Below the pieces are notes generated by a model, which did not search any database, was not told the DNA's origin, and saw only the letters and a program-made list of their open reading frames with translations. Position numbers and translations under genes: made by a program. From Maribacter aquivivus (lineage in GTDB: Bacteria; Bacteroidota; Bacteroidia; Flavobacteriales; Flavobacteriaceae), in contig NZ_FQZX01000001.1 in NCBI RefSeq assembly GCF_900142175.1, positions 2,046,001 through 2,110,000 of the forward strand: a stretch of 64,000 bases of DNA, in the 5' to 3' direction. Below, piece by piece: positions 52,771 through 61,873 of the stretch. How positions within the stretch are numbered: position 1 is the first letter of the stretch; each line of letters starts with the position of its first letter.

Positions 52771-53952
52771 TTAGTTTTCAAAATTTAGAGTTTTCTCTCT
52801 ATGAAATAGGGTATATACAATCAGTCCATATCCAATTGCTATGACGATGAATGCCAACAAGGACCCTAAGAAAGGTATGAAGGTTATTAAACGTATTGCT
52901 GCAGCTATACCTAAGGTTATAAATGCCCTGGTCCACATACCCCAATTTTTATTTTCTTTAGTTTCTAAGAAGTAGGTGAATAACAATGCAGTTACCAAAT
53001 GGCCAAATAATAAACTAAACAAATAAAAGCCACCCAAGAATATACCAATAGGAATACCGATAATTATTATGAATGAAACTAAAATAAGAAGAGGTATGCC
53101 AAATATGTAGATGGAGCCGTACCCTAAATTTCGTAAGAAATTAGTATCTAAATTGGCAGAGATAGTACGGAGAAAATTACCGAATGCCCAATTTAAAATA
53201 AGAATAAACAAAAATGCAGATAAGAGATAGAATATCCAAAATCCAATGGCGGCAATGCCAAAACTTTTCATGGTAAAATCTTTTTGGTCACCTTTAAGCG
53301 ATTCATCAAAACTGGCGTTTACACCAACCAGTGAATTTTTAAAATCTAAACTACCTTCTTCAGACCAATAATTAAGATTGTTGTTGAAGATGGCATTTTT
53401 ACCAATGGTTATTGACTCTGCTGCAAGTTTAGAAGTTCCATTTATTATTCCGTCTATATAAATTTTTTCAGCATTTATCTCGGCTTCTTTTTCAACAGTT
53501 CCGTTTATTTTTATTTCTCCGGAGTACGATTTTATATTTCCTAAAATTTGGCCGTTCATTTCAATATCACCCGAAAAATTAATCAGATTACCATGAATGA
53601 TTGCGTTTTCGGTAATTAGAACTTCACCACCAGCTATTATAATGTCATCGCCTACCTCAGTATCAATGGTCAATTTTCCACCCGCAGCTCTAATATCGTC
53701 TTTAATAAAACCCTTAACTATGATTTCCCCTCCGGCTACGATAAGATCTTGGTGAACGGTATCTTTTACGGTAATATTACTGCCGGCCAATACCAGGTCT
53801 CCATCTATAATTGCATTGATTTCTATATTTTCACCGGCCAAGTAGAAGTCGTCCGTTTGATGTTCGGTTATATTTATGTCCTTATCTTTTTCTTTCTGGC
53901 CAATTGCCGTAATTGAAATGAGGAGCGTAAAAAAAAGTAGTAATGTTTTCAT
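52771..53952 (-). CDS. Envelope protein: bactofilin-like beta-helix repeats plus C-terminal membrane domain
   Basis: 393 residues. A signal peptide (ITAIGQ) is followed by a series of short right-handed beta-helix steps (INAIIDGDLVLAGSNITVKD, LIVAGGEIIVKGFIKDDIRA, DIIIAGGEVLITENAIIHGN) like polymer-forming bactofilins, at residues 30-200. The C-terminal third has about four hydrophobic helices (LLSAFLFILILNW... and others). Bactofilins are normally cytoplasmic, so a secreted, membrane-tethered version is a variant known in Bacteroidota. Function unknown. It ends 287 bp after the archease stop; nothing is seen in that gap. Confidence 0.75.
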   Translation of the reverse strand: MKTLLLFFTLLISITAIGQKEKDKDINITEHQTDDFYLAGENIEINAIIDGDLVLAGSNITVKDTVHQDLIVAGGEIIVKGFIKDDIRAAGGKLTIDTEVGDDIIIAGGEVLITENAIIHGNLINFSGDIEMNGQILGNIKSYSGEIKINGTVEKEAEINAEKIYIDGIINGTSKLAAESITIGKNAIFNNNLNYWSEEGSLDFKNSLVGVNASFDESLKGDQKDFTMKSFGIAAIGFWIFYLLSAFLFILILNWAFGNFLRTISANLDTNFLRNLGYGSIYIFGIPLLILVSFIIIIGIPIGIFLGGFYLFSLLFGHLVTALLFTYFLETKENKNWGMWTRAFITLGIAAAIRLITFIPFLGSLLAFIVIAIGYGLIVYTLFHREKTLNFEN

Positions 53953-53982
53953 AATGATTGCTTTAAACTGTTTGTGCGAGCT

Positions 53983-54025
53983 TAAAGGACATAAATTCTA
54001 ACTTAGCATGAAATGATCTGTATCA
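53983..54025 (-). promoter_or_regulatory. Box promoter for the 53952 gene
   Basis: The box TGATCTGTATCA (54014-54025), with GTCCTTTA (53983-53990) at the 23-nt spacing; only the TTTA part fits. Centre to start is 67.5 bp. Confidence 0.55.
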
Positions 54026-54102
54026 GCCATCTTTATTTCAAATGGTAGATTTTTCTACTTTTTGACCTCTTTTAAAAAAAAGTTAGAGTTGAATGTATTG
54101 AT

Positions 54103-55536
54103 CTAACTGCTAAAAAGTAACCAAAGTTGAGTTACAAAAAAGCAAACTATAAAACCTAGGGTCAGCGGTAATAATGCCGAAATAATGGTCCATTTTATAC
54201 TTTTGGTTTCTTTGTAAATTGTGTAGAGTGTAGTTGAACAGGGGTTGTGAAGAAGGCTGAACAGCATTAAATTAACGGCTGTTAAAAGTGTCCAGCCGCC
54301 AGCGGTTAATATTCTTTTGGTATCTGCAACAGAATCAAGTTCAAACATAACACCGGCACCTTCGCCAATATCAATTAAACCTGAATTTACTACGGTGAGC
54401 ATAAGTATGGTAGGAATTACAATTTCATTTGCAGGTATGGCAATTATGTAAGCAAGTAATATTACCCCGTTAAGACCAAAGTAAAAAGCAAAGGGATTTG
54501 CCCAATCAATAAAATATTCAGCTAAGCTTAATTCACCGGTATATATGTTAGCTACCAGCCAAATAATAATGCCTGCCGGAATGGTAAAAGCAATAGCACG
54601 CCAAAGAACAAGAATTGTTCTATCTATTAATGACGTATATAATGTTTGTAAAATTCGAGGAGGTCTATATGGTGGTAATTCTAAGCTGAAAGTGGATGCC
54701 TGGCCCCTTAAAATAGATTTGCTTAAACCCCATGATACTAAAAGACTGAAAACAATACCTAATACAGCAATACTAACTACTGCTCCTGCAGATACCAATC
54801 CTGCCCAATGAGATGGAACCAAACCACCGATAAATATAGTTGCTATTAATATTTGCGTTGGCCACCTACCATTACATAGCGAAAAGTTATTGGTAATAAT
54901 GGCTATTAATCTTTCTCTAGGACTATCAATAACCCTAGTTGCGACCACACCGGCAGCATTACAGCCAAATCCCATGCTCATTGTCAAGGCTTGTTTGCCA
55001 TGTGCGCCAGCTTTTCTAAAAAGGCTATCCATGTTAAAGGCTACTCTGGGCAGGTATCCTAGATCTTCCAATAATGTGAATAAAGGAAAAAAGATAGCCA
55101 TTGGTGGTAGCATTACCGAAACAACCCAGGCAAATGCCATATAAGCCCCGTCGATTAAAACACCATCTAACCACCAAGGCATTCCTATTTGCGATGCAAT
55201 ATTCTTTAAAAACGGATGAATAGTATCCAATAATATGGCAGCTAACCATGAAGATGGAATATTTGCGCCAGCTACAGTTATCCAAAAAACGATTGCCAAT
55301 AGCAAAAACATTATAGGAAAACCAAACCATTTGCTGGTTATTATGTTATCTATTTTTTGATCTAAAATTGTACTGTTCTTAGCATCTTCTATTTGTATAC
55401 TTTGCTTGGCAATTTTAGAGGCATCTGCGTAAATTGACTCTATAATTTTATCATGAAAATCTATTCCCAACTCCCAACGTAACGTGTTGGTCAATGAGAT
55501 AATATCATCGCTTTTTATTTCTTGATTATTGAACAT
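54103..55536 (-). CDS. feoB: FeoB membrane permease subunit (split FeoB)
   Basis: 477 residues, about eight to ten membrane helices. It contains the two Gate/Cys regions of Feo[19 protein letters not shown] with [15 protein letters not shown], and [10 protein letters not shown] in place of the more common PCxARLP. A short N-terminal cytosolic piece continues the spacer domain of the G protein. The start is 18 bp after the stop of the GTPase gene, and both frames are clean, so the split is natural rather than a sequencing frameshift. Imports ferrous iron, which predominates under low oxygen. Confidence 0.9.
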   Translation of the reverse strand: MFNNQEIKSDDIISLTNTLRWELGIDFHDKIIESIYADASKIAKQSIQIEDAKNSTILDQKIDNIITSKWFGFPIMFLLLAIVFWITVAGANIPSSWLAAILLDTIHPFLKNIASQIGMPWWLDGVLIDGAYMAFAWVVSVMLPPMAIFFPLFTLLEDLGYLPRVAFNMDSLFRKAGAHGKQALTMSMGFGCNAAGVVATRVIDSPRERLIAIITNNFSLCNGRWPTQILIATIFIGGLVPSHWAGLVSAGAVVSIAVLGIVFSLLVSWGLSKSILRGQASTFSLELPPYRPPRILQTLYTSLIDRTILVLWRAIAFTIPAGIIIWLVANIYTGELSLAEYFIDWANPFAFYFGLNGVILLAYIIAIPANEIVIPTILMLTVVNSGLIDIGEGAGVMFELDSVADTKRILTAGGWTLLTAVNLMLFSLLHNPCSTTLYTIYKETKSIKWTIISALLPLTLGFIVCFFVTQLWLLFSS

Positions 55537-55554
55537 TATTTAAAACAAAAGTTA

Positions 55555-56340
55555 TTATACTGATTTTAGATTTTCACTTAATTGTCCTAATTCTTCTGTC
55601 CTTACTGCTTCAATAATGCGTTGATCTCCTTCTAAAAGCCTTAATGCGACCCAATTTAAGTTGGGTATGTTTTTAAACTTTCTTGAAAGTTTTTCTACTA
55701 AAAGAGCAACTGCATGATCTAGTTTGGGAGAAAAGCTCTTAATACGATGTGGCTTGCAAACATATTTTCCTGTAGCTACGTTCTCAATAGTATTTATGAG
55801 TACATCCATCCCTTTTTTTTGACGGGCCACCGCTGTAACAACAGGTATACCCAATGCTTTTGATAATGCCCTGTCGTTTATTTTAATATGGTTGCGTTCG
55901 GCCTCGTCCATTAAATTAAGACATAGTACTGCTTTATCTGTAATCTCAAGTATTTGAAGTACTAAGTTAAGGTTGCGTTCTAAACGGGTTGCATCGGCTA
56001 CTATTACAGTGACATCAGGTTGGCCAAATAAAATAAAATCACGTGCAACTTCTTCCTCTTTACTTGTTGAGAGTAAGGAATATGTGCCAGGTAGATCTAC
56101 CAGTTTATACTGCTTGCCTGCATATGAATATCCACCTTCAGCTCTGGTAACGGTTTTTCCCGGCCAATTGCCGGTATGTTGGCGTAGCCCTGTTAGATTA
56201 TTGAATACCGTACTCTTACCGGTATTTGGATTACCCGCAAGGGCAATGACATAGTCGTATTGATCTATTCCAATGCCAAGTCTAATTAATTGTTCTTTAC
56301 GATACGCTTGACAATTCTCGCAACCTCGCTGTTTGCTCAT
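55555..56340 (-). CDS. feoB: FeoB GTPase subunit (split FeoB)
   Basis: 261 residues. G1 [10 protein letters not shown]2/Switch I threonine in [12 protein letters not shown]3 DLPGTYSL and G4 LNLMDEA (N-x-x-D) are all intact. A Cys-containing leader ([12 protein letters not shown]) precedes the G domain, a feature of some Bacteroidota FeoB proteins that could bind metal or a partner. Its start overlaps the end of the DtxR-FeoA gene by 44 bp, so translation is coupled. Confidence 0.92.
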   Translation of the reverse strand: MSKQRGCENCQAYRKEQLIRLGIGIDQYDYVIALAGNPNTGKSTVFNNLTGLRQHTGNWPGKTVTRAEGGYSYAGKQYKLVDLPGTYSLLSTSKEEEVARDFILFGQPDVTVIVADATRLERNLNLVLQILEITDKAVLCLNLMDEAERNHIKINDRALSKALGIPVVTAVARQKKGMDVLINTIENVATGKYVCKPHRIKSFSPKLDHAVALLVEKLSRKFKNIPNLNWVALRLLEGDQRIIEAVRTEELGQLSENLKSV

Positions 56341-57385
56341 TTTTATTTTGCCTTGATTTTATATAAATGTTATCTGCTTGCTTTTTTCTGATAGCAATGG
56401 TAGCACCCATTATTTTGTATGCCGTAGGATCGCCAAAAGCGCTCTTTAATACTGCAGAAATTTCTGTGCCTGGTACAATGCCAAGATCCATTAAACGTAT
56501 ACGCTCTTGACCACGACATTTAGGTGAAATTCCAATAACCTGGGCTTTGTCTCCCACATTTAAAGAAGAAAGTGTTTGATATTTTTTTTGTGTAGGCTCA
56601 ATTTTAGATAGCTTTTCTACGGTAATGTTTGACGCAAAAAGAACATTGAGAATACACTCTTTTCCGTTTGCCGCAAATTGAATCTTTTCATCTGTAACAT
56701 CCATAATATAAACTTCCATGCCCGGGTAAAGGTCTAAAGCGACTAGTTGGGCATATATGATAGACGGTTCGTCTTCTATATGGGTAATTCTGGCTATATC
56801 TCCCTCTTTCAATGAACTTAAAGAAGATTGCACTTGGTATGTAGGTAATTCTCCTTTATTTGTAGGTATTGGGTCGCCATGTGGATCAAAAACGGGGTTA
56901 CCCATATTTGCGGCTAAAATATCAACTTCTTTTAATGACATAAGGTGTTCTTTTGAATCTGCCCCATGATGCCATTCTACATTACCAATTGCAGTTTCAT
57001 CAGCCAGGTACTTTTCCCATAAACGGTGTATTCTTATTATTTTAAGCGCATCTGATCTACCAGCGTCAGTTAGCCTAATTTGGTCTTCTTTCATTACAAT
57101 TAGACCTATAGATTGTAACTGTGTTATAATCTTGGCAGCTTTATTTGTAGATAGGTTCATATTGCCCGAAATTGAATGTAAACCACAACTTTTATGTTTG
57201 TACTCACAATCAAAAATAAATTTTAGTGCATCTTCTTGTAGCTTCCGTTTCATGTTCTGTGATCTTTTTGACCATAATGAAATAAGCCCTTTTCTAGGCC
57301 AAAGTAGCCATGCCAATAGCATCAGAAATATAGTTCCAATTAATAGTGCAGTAATAGGCTTTAACAAAAGTACCATGAGTTTCAT
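56297..57385 (-). CDS. Membrane-anchored DtxR-like winged helix fused to two FeoA domains
   Basis: 362 residues. One N-terminal membrane helix ([19 protein letters not shown]) is followed by a DtxR/MntR-type winged helix (about 50-115; [20 protein letters not shown]). Next come a dimerisation/metal region with H and E ligands ([11 protein letters not shown]..., [14 protein letters not shown]) and two SH3-like FeoA domains (about 190-262 and about 270-345, the second with [20 protein letters not shown]). A soluble repressor would not need a membrane helix, so it may instead be a FeoA-type partner of FeoB that keeps a vestigial or membrane-bound regulator domain. Translationally coupled to FeoB. 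Confidence 0.82.
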   Translation of the reverse strand: MKLMVLLLKPITALLIGTIFLMLLAWLLWPRKGLISLWSKRSQNMKRKLQEDALKFIFDCEYKHKSCGLHSISGNMNLSTNKAAKIITQLQSIGLIVMKEDQIRLTDAGRSDALKIIRIHRLWEKYLADETAIGNVEWHHGADSKEHLMSLKEVDILAANMGNPVFDPHGDPIPTNKGELPTYQVQSSLSSLKEGDIARITHIEDEPSIIYAQLVALDLYPGMEVYIMDVTDEKIQFAANGKECILNVLFASNITVEKLSKIEPTQKKYQTLSSLNVGDKAQVIGISPKCRGQERIRLMDLGIVPGTEISAVLKSAFGDPTAYKIMGATIAIRKKQADNIYIKSRQNKNEQTARLRELSSVS

Positions 57386-57443
57386 TTTGGTTTTGATCGC
57401 TATAATTCAGGCTTATTGACGACAGGGCATAAAAACCGTTTAT

Positions 57444-57486
57444 TAAATCTAGAAAGAACTAGAAAAGAAAGAAATGATTAAAATCA
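57444..57486 (-). promoter_or_regulatory. Box promoter for the feo operon
   Basis: The box TGATTAAAATCA (57475-57486), 23 nt, then TAGATTTA (57444-57451). Centre to start is 95.5 bp. No Fur or DtxR operator was recognised by eye. Confidence 0.68.
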
Positions 57487-57533
57487 GTGCAATTAAAGAT
57501 TTGGTAACTAGAAAATGTTATTCAATTAAAAGT

Positions 57534-57749
57534 TTAAATGTAATTTTTATGGGTTTCTAAATGATGTTTCAATAATTGCTTTAAACTCTCTAAATAATCT
57601 TGCATGGTCACTTGATCAATATGTGGATGGTCATTTGTAGGTATCGTAAGAGGGTTTTCATCTAGAAACCGATAAACCTCGGGGTAATTGGTTTCTATAG
57701 TGTTGGTAAGCTGAGTGATTTCTACGAGTACATTGCTTAAGTCGTTCAT
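57534..57749 (-). CDS. Small unknown protein, 71 residues
   Basis: Soluble and helical, with a central 'RFLDENPLTIPT' followed by DHPHIDQVTMQDYLESLKQL and a His-rich tail (LLKHHLETHKNYI). No family recognised. It is kept as a gene because it has a good promoter at the regulon's standard distance (62.5 bp), shared with the divergent USP, and a normal codon pattern. Confidence 0.65.
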   Translation of the reverse strand: MNDLSNVLVEITQLTNTIETNYPEVYRFLDENPLTIPTNDHPHIDQVTMQDYLESLKQLLKHHLETHKNYI

Positions 57750-57774
57750 TTTTAGAATTGTTGAGTTTTAGACA

Positions 57775-57848
57775 TAAATATATTCCGTGATTTAATTTAA
57801 GCACATGACAGGGGTCATTTGAAAGCATATTGAATACTGATATTTTTG
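57775..57848. promoter_or_regulatory. Single box serving two divergent promoters (57749 leftward, 57873 rightward)
   Basis: The box TGACAGGGGTCA (57806-57817). At exactly 23 nt on each side lie TATATTTA leftward (57775-57782) and a perfect TATTTTTG rightward (57841-57848). Centre-to-start distances are 62.5 and 61.5 bp, the latter measured to the TTG start at 57873. Confidence 0.82.
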
Positions 57849-57872
57849 TTTTTGACCTTAAAGACACGCAAA

Positions 57873-58736
57873 TTGAAAACAATAGTATACGCTACAGATT
57901 ATTCAAAGAATTCTGTTGAAGCATTGAAATATGCCTACTACTTAAATACCAAATTAGGTACTCGCTTAATCATAATGCATGTATTCGATTATCCTACAGT
58001 CTTAGGCACCAAAGCACTTTCAGAACCTTTTCCCAATTTAGAAAAGGACAATTTTAAAATGCATCGTGGCAAATTAGAGGAATTTTGTACCGAACACTTG
58101 GGCAATGATTGGAACGAGTCTAATATTCATTTAGAGATAAAAGAAAATAAATCTGTAATAAAAGGTATTTTTTCAAGTGCAGCTGAATGGCATGCAGATT
58201 TAATTTTAATTGGTATGAAAGGTGGTAGTGGTATTCGTGAAATAATAGTAGGAAGCACTACCAAACAACTTATTGAAAAAGCACCTTGTCCAGTATTGGC
58301 AATACCTACTAAGGTTGGTTATAGACAGATTAAAACAATTGTTTATGCTACAGATTTTGAAGAAGAAGATATTCGTACCATAAAGCAACTTGTTGAAATA
58401 GCAGAGCCGTTGCAAGCAAAAATTCACATTACACATATTTCTACTCAAGATGAATACAAAGGTGATATGCAGATGGAGTGGTTCAAAGATGCACTTAAAG
58501 AAAAAGTCAGCTACAAGAATATGATTTTTAAACTGGTACTATCAGATGATATCTTTAATGCACTTCGCATTTATTTAGGTGATGTTGGTGCAGATATGGT
58601 AGTCATGCTTGAAAGGGAAAAGAAAGGTTTTACAAAAAAATGGTTTCATAAAGACATTGTTAAAAAGATGGAATCATATGGTAAAATTCCCTTATTAAGT
58701 TTTAATGAATTTAATCATCAAACTCTCTATTATTAA
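57873..58736 (+). CDS. Universal stress protein, tandem domain (TTG start)
   Basis: 287 residues. No ATG exists at the expected place. TTG at 57873 followed by KTIVYATDYSKNS aligns exactly with the related protein at 62783-63628 (MKTILYATDYSENS) and lies 61.5 bp from the dyad. The upstream TTG at 57846 overlaps the -7 element and is rejected. The domain-1 loop is GMKGGSGIREIIVGST. Domain 2 starts IVYATDFEEEDIRT and lacks the loop. Closest paralogue is the 63628 gene, a different USP subgroup from the 10-19 kb block. Confidence 0.86.
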   Translation: MKTIVYATDYSKNSVEALKYAYYLNTKLGTRLIIMHVFDYPTVLGTKALSEPFPNLEKDNFKMHRGKLEEFCTEHLGNDWNESNIHLEIKENKSVIKGIFSSAAEWHADLILIGMKGGSGIREIIVGSTTKQLIEKAPCPVLAIPTKVGYRQIKTIVYATDFEEEDIRTIKQLVEIAEPLQAKIHITHISTQDEYKGDMQMEWFKDALKEKVSYKNMIFKLVLSDDIFNALRIYLGDVGADMVVMLEREKKGFTKKWFHKDIVKKMESYGKIPLLSFNEFNHQTLYY

Positions 58737-58759
58737 TAGAACCGTTTAAATAATTACTT

Positions 58760-59053
58760 ATGTCTAGACGAATATTTAGATTAATTATAGTATTTGCCAT
58801 ACTGTTGGCAATTTATTTGGTTGCTTTGAAAGACGACCACTCTAAAGTATTTTTAATTGTTGCTTCTAGTATCACTTTTTTGATATTCAGTTTAGGAATT
58901 CACGGACTTATAGCACATTCTATTAGACCAGATACAAAAGGGAATATTATTGTATACCCTCTATTAATGTGGATTCTTTGGGCTATTCTTTTCTTACTTT
59001 TTGTATTTTTTATAATACCTGTTTATTGTCCAGATTTTTTAATGGAATTATAG
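58760..59053 (+). CDS. Small membrane protein, three helices
   Basis: 97 residues with three hydrophobic segments (FRLIIVFAILLAIYLVAL; VFLIVASSITFLIFSLGIHG; LLMWILWAILFLLFVFFIIP) separated by charged loops. No family recognised. It follows the USP gene by 23 bp and should be co-transcribed. Confidence 0.68.
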   Translation: MSRRIFRLIIVFAILLAIYLVALKDDHSKVFLIVASSITFLIFSLGIHGLIAHSIRPDTKGNIIVYPLLMWILWAILFLLFVFFIIPVYCPDFLMEL

Positions 59054-59076
59054 ATTTTAAACTTCTTGGCTTCTAC

Positions 59077-59119
59077 TGATTTGCATCATGGTAATGATGT
59101 AATGTTGAACGTAATTTTA
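59077..59119 (+). promoter_or_regulatory. Box promoter for the 59140 gene
   Basis: The box TGATTTGCATCA (59077-59088), 23 nt, then TAATTTTA (59112-59119). Centre to start is 57.5 bp. Confidence 0.78.
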
Positions 59120-59139
59120 AGGTTATATATAAAAAGTAT

Positions 59140-59898
59140 ATGATGTTAGAAACTATATTACCGCAAGATGGGCTAAATTACTTTCAACAACTGGCTTCTG
59201 TAGAGATTGATAATCAAATTTGGTTTGTAGCCGATGATGTCACTAAAATGTTGGCATTGAACGACCCAGTAAAAGTGTTGGAAATTTTAGATGAAGATGA
59301 ACGAAATTTAGCTGAAATTTATAGGGATGGTAAGTTGAAATCAATGAACTTAATTTCTGAAAGTGGATTATATGCATTGATTTTACGAAGCGATACCGAC
59401 AATGCCCATAAATTTCGAAAATGGATAACCAACCATATATTACCATTACTTAGAGTTCAGGGATATTATACCACAAAACGTCTAGAAATACCAAACTTTG
59501 TTATTCGTTTTAATGATAATTGGAATAGGGTAGATAAGGGATATTTTTCTGTGTTGAGCGAATTGTTTATTCGTCTATATGGTCGATTTGAACACGAAGG
59601 TTATACCTTGCCAAGTAGGGCATTGAACGGTAAAGAAATGCGTCCAGATATTAGTGTAGCCAATTATTTTGACGAATATTTAAAAGAAAAGCATCCCGAA
59701 AAAAGAGCCAATTATAAAATTTATAAACATCGACTGCCCAATGGTAGGGAAATAGAAGCGAGACAATATCCAAATTACTTGCTTCCTGTTTTTATTGAAT
59801 TTATTGATGCTGTATGGCTTCCTAATTATGCCTACAACTATTTTAAGAGTAGAGATATTAAGGCTTTGGCATATTTGCCTAAATTAATATTGAAATAG
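59140..59898 (+). CDS. Bro-N (phage antirepressor-like) domain protein
   Basis: 252 residues. Residues 20-110 follow the BRO family N-terminal pattern (IDNQIWFVADDVTKMLALND, later NLISESGLYALILRSDTDNA, HKFRKWITNHILPLLRVQGY), which binds DNA in phage and baculovirus proteins. The second half (about 120-252) has no recognised domain and includes YKHRLPNGREIEARQYPNYL. Neighbours are not phage genes and the codon use is like theirs, so it seems a domesticated gene placed under the stress promoter. Confidence 0.85.
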   Translation: MMLETILPQDGLNYFQQLASVEIDNQIWFVADDVTKMLALNDPVKVLEILDEDERNLAEIYRDGKLKSMNLISESGLYALILRSDTDNAHKFRKWITNHILPLLRVQGYYTTKRLEIPNFVIRFNDNWNRVDKGYFSVLSELFIRLYGRFEHEGYTLPSRALNGKEMRPDISVANYFDEYLKEKHPEKRANYKIYKHRLPNGREIEARQYPNYLLPVFIEFIDAVWLPNYAYNYFKSRDIKALAYLPKLILK

Positions 59899-59921
59899 CT
59901 TTTTGTTTTCTTTAAAATATA

Positions 59922-60731
59922 TCATTTCGAACTATAGAAAATCTTGGTTTTTTTGTTCAGATGTATAGTATCAATTTTTTTTGGGTTACCTGTAACGTAT
60001 ATTTTACCACTGCCTTGACCATTTATTTTAAAACGATCAGCTGCAAATACCTCGGTATCTTCAGAATTTAATGTGTGTAGGTACACGTCTTTAGCCAATA
60101 GTGCCCATGCAGATAATTTTGCTTTATTCTCAATGGTAGCACTTAATGATTTAGCTTTTCCTTTTATGCTAACCATACTTTTGTCTGCTTGGTTAACAAT
60201 CACTTTATCTGCAATAATTTTCATTGAAGCTGCAGAAGTACCTTTTGCATCAATTTTTACATTTTGGGCATTTATAGATAAATTGCCCGTACCGGCTATG
60301 TCTGATATTAATTGAAAATCTGAACAATCTACAATAAGGTTATAGGTTGAATCGCCCAAAGAATATATCGTTAAATTATTTGAAATTACTTTGTTATTAG
60401 CTTCTATAGAAGCCTTTTCTGATAGTATTATATTTTTAGGTTCACTAACGTATAATATAATTTCTATAGAGCTGGCAAACATATTTTCTTGTACGGTAAA
60501 TACTTTTAGAGTGCTATTTTGGTAATTCCATTTAATAATGTGCTTCAAACTTCGGTTTCCCTTCATCTGTAAACCATTGAAGTAAGTAGGGTATAGTGTT
60601 ACACAAAGATTATCATGTATCTCTATTGTTTTTAAGTCATCTAAGGTCATATAGGTGCTAAAAGTTTTATTGTCTTGAGCTACTACGCAAAAGAAACATA
60701 ACAACGTTATAAAACATACTGTTCTCTTCAT
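59922..60731 (-). CDS. Secreted protein with DUF2807 (head-GIN) beta-helix domain
   Basis: 269 residues, signal peptide ending VVAQ. The pattern FSTYMTLDDLKTIEIHDNLC, VTLYP and then regularly spaced Ser/Ala-containing strands is the DUF2807/GIN domain, a single-stranded beta-helix common on Bacteroidota surfaces. Function unclear. Its box is shared with the divergent oxidoreductase gene. It converges on the Bro-N gene. Confidence 0.78.
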   Translation of the reverse strand: MKRTVCFITLLCFFCVVAQDNKTFSTYMTLDDLKTIEIHDNLCVTLYPTYFNGLQMKGNRSLKHIIKWNYQNSTLKVFTVQENMFASSIEIILYVSEPKNIILSEKASIEANNKVISNNLTIYSLGDSTYNLIVDCSDFQLISDIAGTGNLSINAQNVKIDAKGTSAASMKIIADKVIVNQADKSMVSIKGKAKSLSATIENKAKLSAWALLAKDVYLHTLNSEDTEVFAADRFKINGQGSGKIYVTGNPKKIDTIHLNKKTKIFYSSK

Positions 60732-60753
60732 AATTATAAGATTATATGAATCT

Positions 60754-60827
60754 GTAATCTATGTAGGATTACAAAATTTAAAAATGACCTCAGTCATTAC
60801 ATATGATTTTAAAAGGCTATAGATTAA
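60754..60827. promoter_or_regulatory. Single box between divergent genes 60731 and 60850
   Basis: The box TGACCTCAGTCA (60785-60796) is 59.5 bp from both start codons (the right gene starting at the ATG at 60850). At 23 nt on each side are TAGATTAC (60754-60761) and TAGATTAA (60820-60827), weaker -7 elements. Confidence 0.68.
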
Positions 60828-60849
60828 CATATTGAAAATTACAATATGT

Positions 60850-61869
60850 ATGAAGGCAGCGTATCTTGTTAAATATGGAAATGCCGAAAAGGCGTTTCAA
60901 ATAGGGGAAGCCAATAAACCTCACCCTAAACCAAATCAAGTATTAATAAAAGTTGAGGCCTTCGGTTTAAATTTTGCAGATGTTATGGCGCGTTTGGGAC
61001 TCTATAAAGCTGCGCCTAGATTACCTGCTATTTTAGGATATGATGTGGTAGGTAAAATAGAAGAAATTGGTGCAATGGTAGACCATGTAAAGCTAGGCGA
61101 CAGGGTTGTTGCATTGACCAAGTTTGGCGGATACGCAGAATTTGCATTGGCAGACATAGATGTTGTACATAAAATACCTGATTCTTTCTCTGCAGGTGTT
61201 GCTGTTGCTCTGGCTACCCAGTATAGTACAGCATATTTTTTAAGTCATAATATGGCCAATTTACAAGAACAAGACAGTGTACTTATACATGCCGCAGCCG
61301 GTGGGGTAGGAACGGCACTTGTACAAATGGCATTGCTTAAAAAGTGTGTCGTTTTTGGTACATGTGGTTCTCAAGAAAAAGTAGCTTATCTAAAGAGTAA
61401 CGGTGTGCAATACCCAATAAATTACCGAATAAATGATTTTGAAAAAGTGGTTGGTAATGTAATGGAGAATAATGGGTTAGATGCAGTTTTTGATCCAGTT
61501 GGCGGGTTGTCGGTTAAAAAAGATTATCGGTTGCTTGGGGCTGGTGGCAGGGTATTTTCTTTTGGTGTTTCTAGTATGAATAAGACTAAAACCATATTTG
61601 GAAAATTACGTGTGTTTTGGCAATTTGGGTTATATCATCCAATTCAATTTTTGAGTGGTTCTAAGGGAATGATAGGAATTAATATGTTGAAAGTTGCAGA
61701 AGAAAACCCAAATAAAATTGCAAAGGTTATGCAAGAGGTCATTCGCTTGACAGAAACAAATATTCTTAAGCCACATATTGGTGGAGAATATCAAGTTGAA
61801 CAACTTGCAGAGGCTCACGCATTTTTAGAATCTCGAAAATCAATGGGTAAAATTGTTATAAAATGGTAA
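60850..61869 (+). CDS. Zinc-type alcohol dehydrogenase superfamily: quinone oxidoreductase-like MDR enzyme
   Basis: 339 residues from the ATG at 60850 (an upstream TTG at 60832 is rejected on spacing). It has the MDR fold: GLNFADVMARLGLYKAAPRL early, LPAILGYDVVGKIEEIG, then the NADP loop HAAAGGVGTALVQMA (AAxGGVG). No catalytic or structural zinc cysteines occur, so it belongs to the zinc-independent VAT-1/quinone oxidoreductase branch, which reduces quinones or enones with NADPH. Four bp before an SDR gene, so an operon. Confidence 0.86.
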   Translation: MKAAYLVKYGNAEKAFQIGEANKPHPKPNQVLIKVEAFGLNFADVMARLGLYKAAPRLPAILGYDVVGKIEEIGAMVDHVKLGDRVVALTKFGGYAEFALADIDVVHKIPDSFSAGVAVALATQYSTAYFLSHNMANLQEQDSVLIHAAAGGVGTALVQMALLKKCVVFGTCGSQEKVAYLKSNGVQYPINYRINDFEKVVGNVMENNGLDAVFDPVGGLSVKKDYRLLGAGGRVFSFGVSSMNKTKTIFGKLRVFWQFGLYHPIQFLSGSKGMIGINMLKVAEENPNKIAKVMQEVIRLTETNILKPHIGGEYQVEQLAEAHAFLESRKSMGKIVIKW

Positions 61870-61873
61870 TGCT

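Noticed and set aside
55537..55554. Sequencing frameshift as cause of the split FeoB
   Set aside because: The GTPase gene ends with a clean stop and the permease gene has its own start and a normal N-terminal helix. Split FeoB is known in several groups.
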